Shown piece after piece: positions 7,262 to 16,319 of a DNA stretch of 64,000 bases. Position numbers and translations under genes: made by a program. The DNA comes from an uncultured Clostridia bacterium (GTDB taxonomy: Bacteria > Bacillota > Clostridia > Christensenellales > UBA1242): positions 1-64,000 of the forward strand of contig CALWEQ010000007.1 of assembly GCA_944377365.1 (NCBI GenBank). Direction: 5' to 3'. Under the pieces are notes generated by a model, which was not told where the DNA came from, did no database searches, and was given only the letters and a program-made list of their open reading frames with translations. How positions within the stretch are numbered: the stretch's first letter is position 1; every line of letters begins with the position of its first letter.

Positions 7262-8422
7262 ATGGAACAAATTATACTTCAAGTCGTAATTATTCTTGGA
7301 ATAATCATAGCCGGAGGGTTTTTAATATTCTTCCTTGGCGATCTTCTTATGTCGATTGTTGATCCAAAAAGAGAAAACGAAAGAGTTAAGGCAAAAAAGA
7401 AAAATGATGTGAAAAAGTTTGCTCAAAAAGTTGAAGAGCTTCCAGAAGAAGTAAAAGAGGAAGTGTTAAAAAACGAAGATGTAGCAGAAGTTATGGCTGA
7501 AGCTAAAGCTATTGAGGAGCCTCAAGCAACTCAACAAAGCGATGAAATTTCAGTTGAAGAGTACAAACCAGCATCACAAGTTGTTGAAGAAGATGCACAA
7601 GAAGAGCCAGAAGATGATGAGCAAGCTCGAATTGCTGAAGCACGCGCCGCTTTGGAAAGACGTAAAGAAGAAATACTTAGACGTATTCAAGCTCAAATGG
7701 AAGATGATGACGAGGAAGAGGAAGAAGACGAAGAAGAGCAAGCTCCAGAAGCAGATGAAGAGATAGAAGAAGACGTCGTAGAAGATGCTGAAGAAAACAA
7801 TGAAGATGAAACAGAAGAGGAAACTGTTGAAGTAGCTGAAATAGAAGAATCAGAACAAGAGAAACAGTTAAGAAAGGAACTCGAAGAAGCCAAGCAGGCA
7901 CTTGAAGCTGAAAAAGCACGTTATTCAGAACTTGCTAAACAGATTGAACAAGCAAAAGAAAGCGAAGCAGAACAAATCGTTTCAAAGCCAGCTCTTCCAA
8001 AAGAAGAATATGAAAAACAACTTGAAGAGCTTCAAGAAAGACTTTCTGCAAACGAAAAAGAACTTCGCGCTTGCAAGCGAGAATACTTGCCTTTAGCAAA
8101 AATCAAAAAGACTCTTGAAAGAGACGAGAAGAAACTTCGTAGGAAAGAAGCAGCTGTTGCAAAACAACAAATGATGGTTTATGGAGTTAACAACTATTCG
8201 GACATCGATGAAGAGAAAGCTAAAAAGCTTGCTGAAGAACTTGATCTTTATGATGGACTTAAACTTTCTGTTCAAAATTGTAAAGATGTTATGGAAAACA
8301 ACAAAGATCGTTTCCCAGTGCTAGAAAAAATGTATTTCATCTTGAAAGCACAAAACGAACAGCTTAAAAATGACATTTTGGAAGCAAAACAAGCAATCGA
8401 AGCTTACGACGAAGAAGAATAA
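7262..8422 (+). CDS. Membrane-anchored acidic coiled-coil protein, unknown function
   Basis: The protein has 386 residues. Residues 4-30 form one N-terminal transmembrane helix (QVVIILGIIIAGGFLIFF). The middle (about 60-205) is extremely acidic, with runs such as DDDEEEEEDEEEQ, and the rest (about 200-385) is predicted coiled coil rich in E, K, Q and A. A Sec signal anchor with a cytoplasmic or surface rod is the simplest topology. ATG 7262 follows AGAGGTG; a GTG at 7253 would overlap that ribosome binding site. It resembles the general design of EzrA- or septum-type anchored coiled coils, but there is no real sequence match and I assign no function. A strong terminator follows. Confidence 0.75.
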   Translation: MEQIILQVVIILGIIIAGGFLIFFLGDLLMSIVDPKRENERVKAKKKNDVKKFAQKVEELPEEVKEEVLKNEDVAEVMAEAKAIEEPQATQQSDEISVEEYKPASQVVEEDAQEEPEDDEQARIAEARAALERRKEEILRRIQAQMEDDDEEEEEDEEEQAPEADEEIEEDVVEDAEENNEDETEEETVEVAEIEESEQEKQLRKELEEAKQALEAEKARYSELAKQIEQAKESEAEQIVSKPALPKEEYEKQLEELQERLSANEKELRACKREYLPLAKIKKTLERDEKKLRRKEAAVAKQQMMVYGVNNYSDIDEEKAKKLAEELDLYDGLKLSVQNCKDVMENNKDRFPVLEKMYFILKAQNEQLKNDILEAKQAIEAYDEEE

Positions 8423-8441
8423 TTTGTTTTAAAATAAAAAG

Positions 8442-8467
8442 CCGAACTAAACCAGTTCGGTTTTTTT
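8442..8467 (+). terminator. Terminator after the acidic coiled-coil gene
   Basis: A perfect 7-bp stem CCGAACT/AGTTCGG (8442-8448 and 8454-8460) with a 5-nt loop is followed by seven Ts. Confidence 0.9.
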
Positions 8468-8468
8468 A

Positions 8469-8497
8469 TTGTTTGCAGGCTTTGATTGTGATATAAT
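8469..8497 (+). promoter_or_regulatory. Promoter of the ABC exporter gene
   Basis: TTGTTT at 8469-8474, a 17-bp spacer, and TATAAT at 8492-8497, starting just past the preceding terminator. Confidence 0.6.
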
Positions 8498-8538
8498 CTT
8501 AATAGCAAAACACGATGAAAGGAGGATTTGAAAAACAT

Positions 8539-10218
8539 ATGAAAAAAATGGGGATAATTTCAGCTATTAAGATTTTGTGGAAAATAGGAAACGTAAAAGA
8601 CAGGCTTTGTTTTGTCGGTTTGCTTTTCGGCGGAATTATCCGAGCAATTTCAACCTTGATTATACCTCTTGTCACCGCGTGTGTTGTTTCAAAGCTTTCG
8701 GGAGAGCCGGCGGGAATATTGTGGTTTTATTTTCCAGATGATTTGAGCTTGTTTACGGTCATTCTCATCTGTTTTGTCATTTTGTTTGGGTTTAAATGGT
8801 TTGAGTCATTGGTTCGCGCGGGTGTTAGAATGTTTGGAACGAACATGAAAACCAAAATGAATGTCAATTCTGTCGAGCAGTTATTGCAATTTCGCAAAAA
8901 TTTTAACCTTGACATGTCTAGCGGTGAGGCCAGCTATATTATCAAAACCGCCAGCGACAATGTGGATGTGTTTATCGAAAGAGGGTTGATCGAAATTTAT
9001 TCACCAATTATTGCAAGCATCTTTGCGTTCGTCTATATTGGCACTTTAAATCCAATCACCTTGGCGGTTTTGCTTGGAACAATTTTGCTGTTTGCTTGTG
9101 CGATGTTAATGAGAATTTATTTTGATGGAAAAGTTTACAAAAAACTTGAAGGCATAAATGGAAAGATCAACAACCATGTTTTAAATGACATCAAAAACCT
9201 CTCTTTCATAGGTTTTGAAAAATCGCGAGGGATTGAAATATCCTTTTCAAAAAACTTAAACAGAGAATTTTTTAAAACTGACAAAAAGAGAATTTTGACA
9301 TATATCACATATTGGTCCTTCATATATTTGGTGGAATTTGCCTCATCTGCGCTTGTTGTGTTTTTTATAATAAACAGAAATGCAGAAAACACGGCGATTT
9401 TGTCGCTGCTTATAGTCGTGATTCCATATTTGATTCAGACTTTTTCATATCTCGACAGTCTTGGCGCAATAATTGGATATTGCCAGAGATATGGCATCGC
9501 GATATCACGAATAGAATTGATCAAAACCCTTCCAAACGATTTAATCGTAAACGAAACGCCTGCAATTTCAGATAGTCTAATCTCAGTGAGCAAATTGCCA
9601 GATGACGTTAAAATAGAAACGCTGGAAATAAAAAATTTAAAAGTTGGGATAGGCGTTTTTGAACGAGAATACAATTTTTTGTTAAAGAAGGGATGCCTAA
9701 ATTGCCTGATTGGAGAAAGTGGAACAGGAAAGACGATGCTCTTCAAAGCTGTTCTAGGATTGGTAGAGCATGACGATGGTTATCTTATAGTCAATCAAAC
9801 CTACAAACTCAATAGCTTGTTTTTTGAAAATGAAAAAGTTTCAATAGCCTTTCAAGAGCCAAATCTTTTCGACAGAAGCCTAATCGAAAATATCGCTTAT
9901 CCGGAAACAGAAACCAATGAGAAATTGTTGAAAAACATAAAATATTTTTCTCTTAAAAAACTGTTTAAACAAGAAAAAGAAAGAAAGGAAAGCATAAACA
10001 GCCTGTCCGGCGGAGAGAAGAAAAGGTTAAATTATGTTCGTTGCATCTCAAAAGATGCGCAAATATATTTTATTGATGAGCCGACTAACGACCTTGATGA
10101 CGAAAATGTGAAAAAAGTTGTAAGCATGCTTGACAAACTCAAAGATGAGGCCATCGTTGTTGTCGTTTCACATGACAGCAGGGTGATTTCTCGCGCAGAC
10201 AACCTGCTAACACTTTAA
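8539..10218 (+). CDS. ABC exporter, fused permease and ATPase
   Basis: The protein has 559 residues. An N-terminal transmembrane domain with about six helices (about 20-320) is followed by an ABC ATPase. Walker A GESGTGKT is near 391, the Q-loop FQEPNLFD near 440, the signature LSGGEKKRLN near 487, Walker B IYFIDEP near 512, and the switch histidine is in VVSHDSR. The half-transporter layout means it works as a dimer and exports a substrate, which the sequence does not reveal. I chose ATG 8539, 13 nt after AAAGGAGG (8518-8525); an upstream ATG at 8515 overlaps that ribosome binding site. It is a single gene with its own promoter. Confidence 0.85.
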   Translation: MKKMGIISAIKILWKIGNVKDRLCFVGLLFGGIIRAISTLIIPLVTACVVSKLSGEPAGILWFYFPDDLSLFTVILICFVILFGFKWFESLVRAGVRMFGTNMKTKMNVNSVEQLLQFRKNFNLDMSSGEASYIIKTASDNVDVFIERGLIEIYSPIIASIFAFVYIGTLNPITLAVLLGTILLFACAMLMRIYFDGKVYKKLEGINGKINNHVLNDIKNLSFIGFEKSRGIEISFSKNLNREFFKTDKKRILTYITYWSFIYLVEFASSALVVFFIINRNAENTAILSLLIVVIPYLIQTFSYLDSLGAIIGYCQRYGIAISRIELIKTLPNDLIVNETPAISDSLISVSKLPDDVKIETLEIKNLKVGIGVFEREYNFLLKKGCLNCLIGESGTGKTMLFKAVLGLVEHDDGYLIVNQTYKLNSLFFENEKVSIAFQEPNLFDRSLIENIAYPETETNEKLLKNIKYFSLKKLFKQEKERKESINSLSGGEKKRLNYVRCISKDAQIYFIDEPTNDLDDENVKKVVSMLDKLKDEAIVVVVSHDSRVISRADNLLTL

Positions 10219-10314
10219 AAGCAAGTTGCAGCAAAATTTCGTCAACTTTAATTGAAAGACTTTCATGCTTGCCAATTATACGATCTGTCAGCTTTTTGCT
10301 AAATTTGAGCCAAC

Positions 10315-10344
10315 AAAAAACCTGAGCTTTTGCTCAGGTTTTTT
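10315..10344 (-). terminator. Terminator of rplJ-rplL
   Basis: The stem CCTGAGC/GCTCAGG (10321-10327, 10332-10338) is flanked by As on the left and Ts on the right, so it can stop transcripts from both the ribosomal genes (minus) and the ABC gene (plus). Confidence 0.85.
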
Positions 10345-10374
10345 AACACAAAACAAATTAAATCAAATTTTCGA

Positions 10375-10755
10375 TTACTTAAGTTCAACAGTTGCACCAG
10401 CTTCTTTAAGCTTTGTTTCGATTTCTTTTGCTTCAGCAGTTGGTACGTTTTCTTTAATTGTGCTTGGAGCTCCATCAACAAGAGCTTTTGCTTCTCCAAG
10501 TCCAAGTCCTGTAATTTCTCTAACAACTTTAATTACAGCAATTTTGTTTGCTCCAACTTCTTTCAACACTACGTTGAATTCTGATTTTTCTTCAGCAGCA
10601 GGAGCAGCAGCTGCGCCAGCAGCAGGAGCTGCAGCAACAGCAACAGGAGCTGCTGCACTAACTCCGAACTCTTCTTCAAGAGCTTTTACAAGTTCACTTA
10701 CTTCAACGATTGTAAGTTTTTTGATTTCTTCAACAAGATTTTTAATATCTGCCAT
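10375..10755 (-). CDS. rplL: 50S ribosomal protein L7/L12
   Basis: This 126-residue stalk protein has the N-terminal dimerisation helix ([17 protein letters not shown]), an alanine/proline-rich hinge (about 33-54) and the C-terminal factor-binding domain ([41 protein letters not shown]). It binds L10 as dimers and recruits translation GTPases. It lies 19 nt behind rplJ under the same promoter and leader and ends before the terminator at 10315-10344. Confidence 0.98.
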   Translation of the reverse strand: MADIKNLVEEIKKLTIVEVSELVKALEEEFGVSAAAPVAVAAAPAAGAAAAPAAEEKSEFNVVLKEVGANKIAVIKVVREITGLGLGEAKALVDGAPSTIKENVPTAEAKEIETKLKEAGATVELK

Positions 10756-10774
10756 GATTTTTTCCTCCTAAAAT

Positions 10775-11290
10775 TTATTTTTCAGCGATAGCTTTTAGTG
10801 CAATCGCAAGTCCCTGTGTAGGGGCGTTAAGAACTCTAACAAGCGCGCTTGCAGGGCCAAGTAAAGTTCCAAGCAATTTGGCGATAAGTTGATCTTTTGA
10901 TGGTAACTTTGCCAATGCTTCTATGTCCTTGCTTTCAACGAAGTTTCCGTTAATTAATCCAAATTTGACGTTAAGCTTTTTGGTTTTTTCAACGTAGTCG
11001 CAAACGATTTTTGCAGGTGCGACTTCGTCGTCATATCCAAAAGCGACAGCGCTTGTGCCTTCAAGATATTTTTCGGCACCTTTGATTCCGAGTTCGTTAA
11101 GTGCAAGGAGCATCAATCTGTTTTTGTAGACTTTGTATTCTGCGCCGTTTGCTTTAAATTCTTTACGCATTTTTGTGTCTTCTTCAACAGTGAGGCTGTT
11201 GTAACCAACAAAAGCCACAGATTTAGCTTTTGAAAGTTTTTCTTTTATTTCGTTGACAACAGCTTTCTTTGCTTCTAAATTAGCACTCAT
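10775..11290 (-). CDS. rplJ: 50S ribosomal protein L10
   Basis: This 171-residue protein begins with the classic L10 segment (KKAVVNEIKEKLSKAKSVAF, then GYNSLTV) and carries KVYKNRLMLLAL and the C-terminal helix that binds L7/L12 dimers. It anchors the ribosomal stalk to 23S rRNA. AGGAGG-type sequence precedes the start on the minus strand. The gene follows an L10 leader with an intrinsic terminator, so excess L10(L12) is expected to repress it. Confidence 0.97.
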   Translation of the reverse strand: MSANLEAKKAVVNEIKEKLSKAKSVAFVGYNSLTVEEDTKMRKEFKANGAEYKVYKNRLMLLALNELGIKGAEKYLEGTSAVAFGYDDEVAPAKIVCDYVEKTKKLNVKFGLINGNFVESKDIEALAKLPSKDQLIAKLLGTLLGPASALVRVLNAPTQGLAIALKAIAEK

Positions 11291-11451
11291 ATTTCCTCCT
11301 TTTTTTTGTTTTGTGTTTATCTAAAAAAAATCTCTTGCGCCAAAGAAAAAGGGCAAGAGATGAAAATTCAACCATACCTTTTTCCTCGGCAAGCAGCCAA
11401 TCTGGCATTTACGCATAGCACTTGCTGTCTTTGGAAAGATTTATTTTAGAC
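11291..11451 (-). promoter_or_regulatory. L10 leader RNA with intrinsic terminator
   Basis: Between the promoter and rplJ lies a 160-nt leader ending in a terminator: on the minus strand ATCTCTTGCCC pairs with GGCGCAAGAGAT (plus-strand 11353-11360 with 11331-11338) and runs into eight Ts (11323-11330). Upstream, the leader has the segment GCAAGTGCTATGCGTAAATG..GCTGCTTGCC, typical of Firmicutes L10 leaders, in which L10 binding favours termination. Position before rplJ-rplL supports this. Confidence 0.8.
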
Positions 11452-11457
11452 TCCTAT

Positions 11458-11486
11458 ATTATAAGCTTTATGCTAATCATTGTCAA
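11458..11486 (-). promoter_or_regulatory. rplJ-rplL promoter
   Basis: On the minus strand there are perfect TTGACA (plus 11481-11486) and TATAAT (plus 11458-11463) boxes with a 17-bp spacer; the predicted start is near 11451. Confidence 0.85.
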
Positions 11487-11504
11487 CTATTTTTCATAAT
11501 TTAT

Positions 11505-11533
11505 TTGACTTTTTTTTTAGTAAATGCTAGAAT
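11505..11533 (+). promoter_or_regulatory. leuS promoter
   Basis: TTGACT at 11505-11510, a 17-bp T-rich spacer, and TAGAAT at 11528-11533, divergent from the rplJ promoter. AAAGGAG follows just before the ATG. Confidence 0.65.
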
Positions 11534-11557
11534 TTCAATGATTTTAAAGGAGCAATT

Positions 11558-13975
11558 ATGGATTTTAAGGGTATAGAGAAAAAATGGCAAGACAAATGGG
11601 CAACTGACGAGCATTTTAAGGCAGTTGATTTTCATCCTACAAAACCTAAATTCTATGTGTTATACGAGTTTTTTAATATAAGCGGAAATCTACATATGGG
11701 GCACTTAAAAGGCACAGTTCCTGCCGATGCACTTGCTAGATACAAAAGATTTAAGGGATTTAACGTGTTGTTTCCTATAGGTGGAGATGCATTTGGTTTG
11801 CCAGCTGAAAATGCTGCTATTAAAACTGGAATAAATCCACGCGATTTTGTTGAAAAAGGTATGAGAACAGTGCTAGATCAGTCAAAAAAGTTGGGATTAT
11901 CTTTCGATTGGGACAGGACGATATGCACAAGTGATCCAGAATATTACAAATGGACGCAATGGATATTTTTGCAACTTTTTAATCACGGCAAAGCTTACAA
12001 AGAAAAAGCCAAAGTCAATTATTGCCCAAAATGCAACACTGTTTTGTCAAATGAAGACAGCCAAGGTGGGAAATGTGATAGATGCGGTTCTGCTGTCATT
12101 CAAGAGGAACGTCAAAGTTGGTTTTTAAAAATGCGCGAATACAGCGACAAACTGCTAGGAAACGTCGATAGAATTCAAATGGCTGAAAATTTGAAAGAAG
12201 CACAACGCAATTGGATTGGGAAAAGCGAAGGAACTGAAATTGTATTTGATATTTTTAACGGGAAGGGAAAGGTTATTGGCAAATTGCCTATTTACACAAC
12301 TTGTGTAGAGACCGTCTATGGCATCACCTTTGTGGCAATAGCGCCTGAAAAGGATCTTTTAGATGAAATAAAAAGCGATATAACAAACTGGAACGAAGTT
12401 GAAGAGTATCGCAGAAAAACAGCTCTTAGAAGCGAATTCGACAGATTGAGCGACCAAAAAGAGAAAACAGGTTGCAAAGTAGAAGGAATTTATGTTGTAA
12501 ACCCCGTAAACAATCGAAAAGTTGATGTTTATCTTGCTGATTTTGTGCTTGCAAACTATGCTACAGGTGCCGTTATGGCTGTTCCATCGCATGACCAAAG
12601 AGATTATGAATTTGCGAAGAAGTTTAAAATTCCATTTATACAGGTTATTGAAGGGGATACAACAAAAAATGCCGTAGAAAAGGGCGAGTATTTGCCTAAG
12701 AATAGCAGACTTATAAATTCAGCAGAATTTACTGGCATGACGGTTAAAGATGCTAAATTAAAGATTGCAGAAAAGTTAATTCAAATGGGAGTTGCTAGTA
12801 AAAAAATCAATTATAAGATGACAGATTGGGCTTTTAACAGGCAAAGATATTGGGGAGAACCTTTCCCAATCGTAATTTGCCCTCACTGTGGTGAGGTCGC
12901 TTTGGATGAAAAAGAGCTACCTTTGGTGCTTCCAAACGTCAAAGATTATTTGCCTGATCAAAAAGGTAATTCACCGTTGTCTAAAGCAACTGATTGGGTG
13001 AATTGCAAATGTCCAAAATGTGGAAGAGATGCGAAGCGCGAGACTGACACCATGCCAAATTGGGCAGGATCGAGCTGGTACTGGCTGAGATATATTGATC
13101 CTCATAATGACAAAGCACTTGCTGATTTTGAAAAACTTAAATATTGGGGTGGAGTTGATGTTTATACAGGAGGAACAGAGCATATAACCAGACATGTGCT
13201 TTATGCTTTCTTTTGGCAAAATTTCTTGTATGAAATAGGCGCTGTGCCTTCACGAGATCCTTTTATTAGAAAAATGGGCAGTGGACTTGTTTTAGACAGT
13301 GAAGGGAAAAAGATGAGCAAAAGCTCTGCAAATGGTGTTTCTCCTATGGAAGTAGTGGATAAATATGGCGCTGATGTAACTAGAATGCATTTACATTTCT
13401 TGGGAGGATATGAAGACAACACACCTTGGACTTATGATGGGATTAAAGGCATAACGTCTTTTCTTGACAAGGTTTGGGCATTACAAGACATGGTAAAAGG
13501 TGATGGAATATCAAATGAACATCGTTATGAACTTGCAAGTTTAAACAAAAAAATCAGTGATGATTATGAAAACTTAAAATTAAACACAGCAATTTCAGCA
13601 TTGATGATATTTGTTAAAAAAGTCAAAGAGGATAATTTTATAACCAAAGAGGAATTAAGACAATTTTTGATTATGCTCAATCCATTGGCTCCACATATAA
13701 CAAGTGAAATATTTGAAAGAACGTTTAAATCTCAAATATTGGATTGTGCATGGCCTGAGTATGATGAAAAAGATTTGGTTAAGTCTGAAGTAGAAATAGT
13801 TGTTCAAATCAACAGCAAGATTATTGCAAGAATAAACATACCTACAAACGCAAGCAAAGATGAAATTTTGCAAATAGCTAAATCGGATACTAAAGTAGAA
13901 ACAGCTCTTCAAGGCAAAGCGATAATTAAAGAAATAGTCGTTCCTGGCAGAATTGTAAATATAATTGCAAAATGA
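11558..13975 (+). CDS. leuS: Leucyl-tRNA synthetase
   Basis: The enzyme has 805 residues and charges tRNA-Leu. The class I signatures are HMGH (about residue 46) and KMSKS (about 585). A zinc-binding pair (CPKCNTVLS.. CDRCG) sits near 155-175, and a second CPHCG/CPKCG pair lies near 445-490. The CP1 editing domain (with TTCVETVYGITFVAIAPE) lies around 220-400. The C-terminal anticodon-binding domain ends with the small IVVQINSKI domain. Length is normal for the bacterial form. Its own promoter and ribosome binding site are present. Confidence 0.98.
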   Translation: MDFKGIEKKWQDKWATDEHFKAVDFHPTKPKFYVLYEFFNISGNLHMGHLKGTVPADALARYKRFKGFNVLFPIGGDAFGLPAENAAIKTGINPRDFVEKGMRTVLDQSKKLGLSFDWDRTICTSDPEYYKWTQWIFLQLFNHGKAYKEKAKVNYCPKCNTVLSNEDSQGGKCDRCGSAVIQEERQSWFLKMREYSDKLLGNVDRIQMAENLKEAQRNWIGKSEGTEIVFDIFNGKGKVIGKLPIYTTCVETVYGITFVAIAPEKDLLDEIKSDITNWNEVEEYRRKTALRSEFDRLSDQKEKTGCKVEGIYVVNPVNNRKVDVYLADFVLANYATGAVMAVPSHDQRDYEFAKKFKIPFIQVIEGDTTKNAVEKGEYLPKNSRLINSAEFTGMTVKDAKLKIAEKLIQMGVASKKINYKMTDWAFNRQRYWGEPFPIVICPHCGEVALDEKELPLVLPNVKDYLPDQKGNSPLSKATDWVNCKCPKCGRDAKRETDTMPNWAGSSWYWLRYIDPHNDKALADFEKLKYWGGVDVYTGGTEHITRHVLYAFFWQNFLYEIGAVPSRDPFIRKMGSGLVLDSEGKKMSKSSANGVSPMEVVDKYGADVTRMHLHFLGGYEDNTPWTYDGIKGITSFLDKVWALQDMVKGDGISNEHRYELASLNKKISDDYENLKLNTAISALMIFVKKVKEDNFITKEELRQFLIMLNPLAPHITSEIFERTFKSQILDCAWPEYDEKDLVKSEVEIVVQINSKIIARINIPTNASKDEILQIAKSDTKVETALQGKAIIKEIVVPGRIVNIIAK

Positions 13976-14098
13976 TTAATTTTTAAAAACTTTCCTATTG
14001 AATTATATTACAAAACATTAAAACATATACTTAAAAGTAATTGACAAAATTCGAATATTTTCGCAAATCGTGAACTTGTCAGTATTTATTAATATCAG

Positions 14099-14127
14099 TT
14101 GACAAATTTCTTAATATGTGATAACCT
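14099..14127 (+). promoter_or_regulatory. Promoter of the exported-paralogue cluster
   Basis: TTGACA (14099-14104), a 17-bp spacer, and TAACCT (14122-14127). The first gene starts at 14156. Confidence 0.55.
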
Positions 14128-14155
14128 GTAATAGGAGCTAGTAAATCAAGAAAGA

Positions 14156-15124
14156 ATGACATTAAAAAGATGGAAATATAATTTGTTAATGATCATACTC
14201 ATTGCTCTTATAGGATGCTATATGGGCATGAGTTTTTTTGTTGACAATGACACTGCTATTGGGCTTCAACAAGGTGGGTCTGAGCAGATTGACGCTAGTG
14301 ATGATACTGAAGGGGAAATTGTCATAGGTGATGATGACAAAGATGAAGATGACGACGAAGAGTTTATCATGCCAGCGGGTGCATTAGATGCAGTTTTGGT
14401 AGGGCTTAATTTATTGAACAATGGAAGCGGTTATGAAAGTTCAATAACGCAAACTATGTCAAACACATCTATGGGTATGACAGTTGTTCAAAATATAGTC
14501 GGAACAATAAAAAAAGGTGTGAATTCAAATGGGGAAAGCGTTTCCGTGGAAAACTTCTTTTTCTATTCGAATGCCACAGGTATTGCTGCCAACCAAGTTG
14601 CAAATTATTACCGAGGTATTTATGTAAACTATGACACAGGATCTGCACAAGTTGCTATAACTCCAAATTACAATTATTCTAGTCAAACATATGATCTTTC
14701 TGGAGCTACAAGAAATGATCAGACGACGATTGATTCAGTGCTGTCTGAATTTGGAATAATTCAGGGTGAAGGTTTTCCCCTTAACATCACAAAAAGCAAT
14801 GCGGTTATTACAAATGATGACAACAAAAGTAAAACAACTCGTGAAATTACAATTTCTTTACAAGCAAGTTCACTTTCCCAAGGATATAAAAATTACTGGC
14901 TTTCAAACGGACAGCTTGAAAATTTAAGTTATGGCAGCAACACGATTTCTGTTACTTTTAAAATTCAAAAAAAGACAGGGGCTATAACTCAAATCATTCG
15001 AAATGAAAATTTTTCGGCAAAATTAAATTATTCAGGGCTAAATGTTAACGTTGAATCTAATGTGAGAACAATTCAAAATTTTACTAAAGTAGACAGCATC
15101 GTAAATTTGGCAAACGCATTATAA
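14156..15124 (+). CDS. Exported acidic protein, paralogue 1 of 3
   Basis: The protein has 322 residues. An N-terminal hydrophobic helix (about 9-27, with ALIGCYMG) acts as a signal or anchor; the cysteine could be a lipobox, but the paralogues lack it. A strongly acidic linker (DDDKDEDDDEEFI) is followed by the family motif MPAGALDAVLVGLNLLNNGSGY and a roughly 230-residue beta-rich domain ending with FKIQKKTGAITQIIR. It shares layout with the next two genes but is the most diverged. The only AGGAG lies 18-19 nt before ATG 14156, unusually far. No known family recognised. Confidence 0.65.
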   Translation: MTLKRWKYNLLMIILIALIGCYMGMSFFVDNDTAIGLQQGGSEQIDASDDTEGEIVIGDDDKDEDDDEEFIMPAGALDAVLVGLNLLNNGSGYESSITQTMSNTSMGMTVVQNIVGTIKKGVNSNGESVSVENFFFYSNATGIAANQVANYYRGIYVNYDTGSAQVAITPNYNYSSQTYDLSGATRNDQTTIDSVLSEFGIIQGEGFPLNITKSNAVITNDDNKSKTTREITISLQASSLSQGYKNYWLSNGQLENLSYGSNTISVTFKIQKKTGAITQIIRNENFSAKLNYSGLNVNVESNVRTIQNFTKVDSIVNLANAL

Positions 15125-15153
15125 TAAATTAAAAAGGATGGACAAGCAGAAAG

Positions 15154-16260
15154 TTGAATAAATCGAAGGGCATAAAATTTACAATATTAACGATTTTCGT
15201 AGTAATGCTGATAGCGACATATTTAGGCGTCGGTATGATTTTTATGCCTTCTGCGCAGGCGAACAACACAGTTGTGGAAGACACGCTTGACGGGTTGCCA
15301 ACAGGGGACGAAGAGGACAGTGGAACGACTGACAATTATGATGATGACGAGGAGATTATTCTGCCTGTTGATCCACTTGCTTTAGTAAATTATGCATTAA
15401 ATGATTTGCGAAACAGTGCTGGCTATAAGGCGGACATCAAAATAGATTTTAACGCAACAGGAAGCTGGGGTAGTTTGGCTGAACTAAAATTACAACAATT
15501 AATTAAAGGCAATTTGGAGCACAGTAATGGTAAAAGTTTGGAGGAGCTTTACTTTTACTATTATAAAGACAGTGTTAGTCCATTTATGTTAAACATGGGA
15601 TATATTTTAGATGAGTATCGAGCTATATATTTAGACTATGATCCAGCACCAGACACTGTTTTTCCTGAAACAGATGAAACAACAGATTCTGAACAAGAAA
15701 ACACTATTTCCTATCTAGTTGGAACAAAAAATTGTGATGCGTCAACAGAGACCTATGATTTGTCTGGAGATGATACTAGATTTGAAGTAAAATCGTGTTC
15801 TGATATGCTTAATCAATACAAAATTATTTATTCTTTGCCATTACAAATGGTTTTTACTTCGTCTAACAGTTATTGTTCAGGATATCCAAGTGAAACAAAA
15901 CTTTACAAATCAATTCAAATAAAAGTTTATAATTCTGCTATCCCTTACGAATGTCGGGCTTATTATAATGGGCTAGTTGGGGATATACCTGTTATTGATC
16001 AAGGCTTTTTTAAGGGATTGACTTACACATTTGTTATAAATAAAAACACAGGTGAATTAGCTCGCATGATTGTTCAACATGACATTCAGGGTGGGGTCAA
16101 TGTTTTGGGCTCCGAAGCCAAAGTAAAAGCGCTTGTCCAATATCAAATTGATTATCAAATAATGGACAAGGTTTTTGAAGTCAGCAGACCTTTTGAAAGC
16201 TCTACGAAATATCAAGATTATATTTTACCAGAAGAAACATCAATTGACGAAAATCAATAA
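15154..16260 (+). CDS. Exported acidic protein, paralogue 2 of 3
   Basis: The protein has 368 residues. The signal peptide (about 1-29) ends in a type I site (PSAQA then NN), and an acidic linker (GDEEDSG..DDDEEIILPVDP) and an extracellular domain follow. Shared with the next gene are YSLPL, SYCSGYPSETKLYK and LTYTFVINKNTGEL followed by RMIVQHDIQG. The two conserved cysteines elsewhere suggest a structured domain. The best start is TTG 15154; AAAGGATGG lies about 15-18 nt upstream. Likely a surface or periplasm-like protein of unknown role, expressed with its neighbours. Confidence 0.7.
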   Translation: MNKSKGIKFTILTIFVVMLIATYLGVGMIFMPSAQANNTVVEDTLDGLPTGDEEDSGTTDNYDDDEEIILPVDPLALVNYALNDLRNSAGYKADIKIDFNATGSWGSLAELKLQQLIKGNLEHSNGKSLEELYFYYYKDSVSPFMLNMGYILDEYRAIYLDYDPAPDTVFPETDETTDSEQENTISYLVGTKNCDASTETYDLSGDDTRFEVKSCSDMLNQYKIIYSLPLQMVFTSSNSYCSGYPSETKLYKSIQIKVYNSAIPYECRAYYNGLVGDIPVIDQGFFKGLTYTFVINKNTGELARMIVQHDIQGGVNVLGSEAKVKALVQYQIDYQIMDKVFEVSRPFESSTKYQDYILPEETSIDENQ

Positions 16261-16319
16261 ATAAACATATGATTAAAAGAATAAAATACTTAAAAGGATA
16301 ACAAATTAAATAGCATAAG

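Noticed and set aside
7677-7919. Minus-strand frames rich in leucine and serine opposite the acidic protein
   Set aside because: They are complements of glutamate/aspartate runs, so their low complexity is a shadow.
10265-10771. Plus-strand frame opposite rplL
   Set aside because: It is antisense to a strongly conserved ribosomal protein gene and crosses its terminator.
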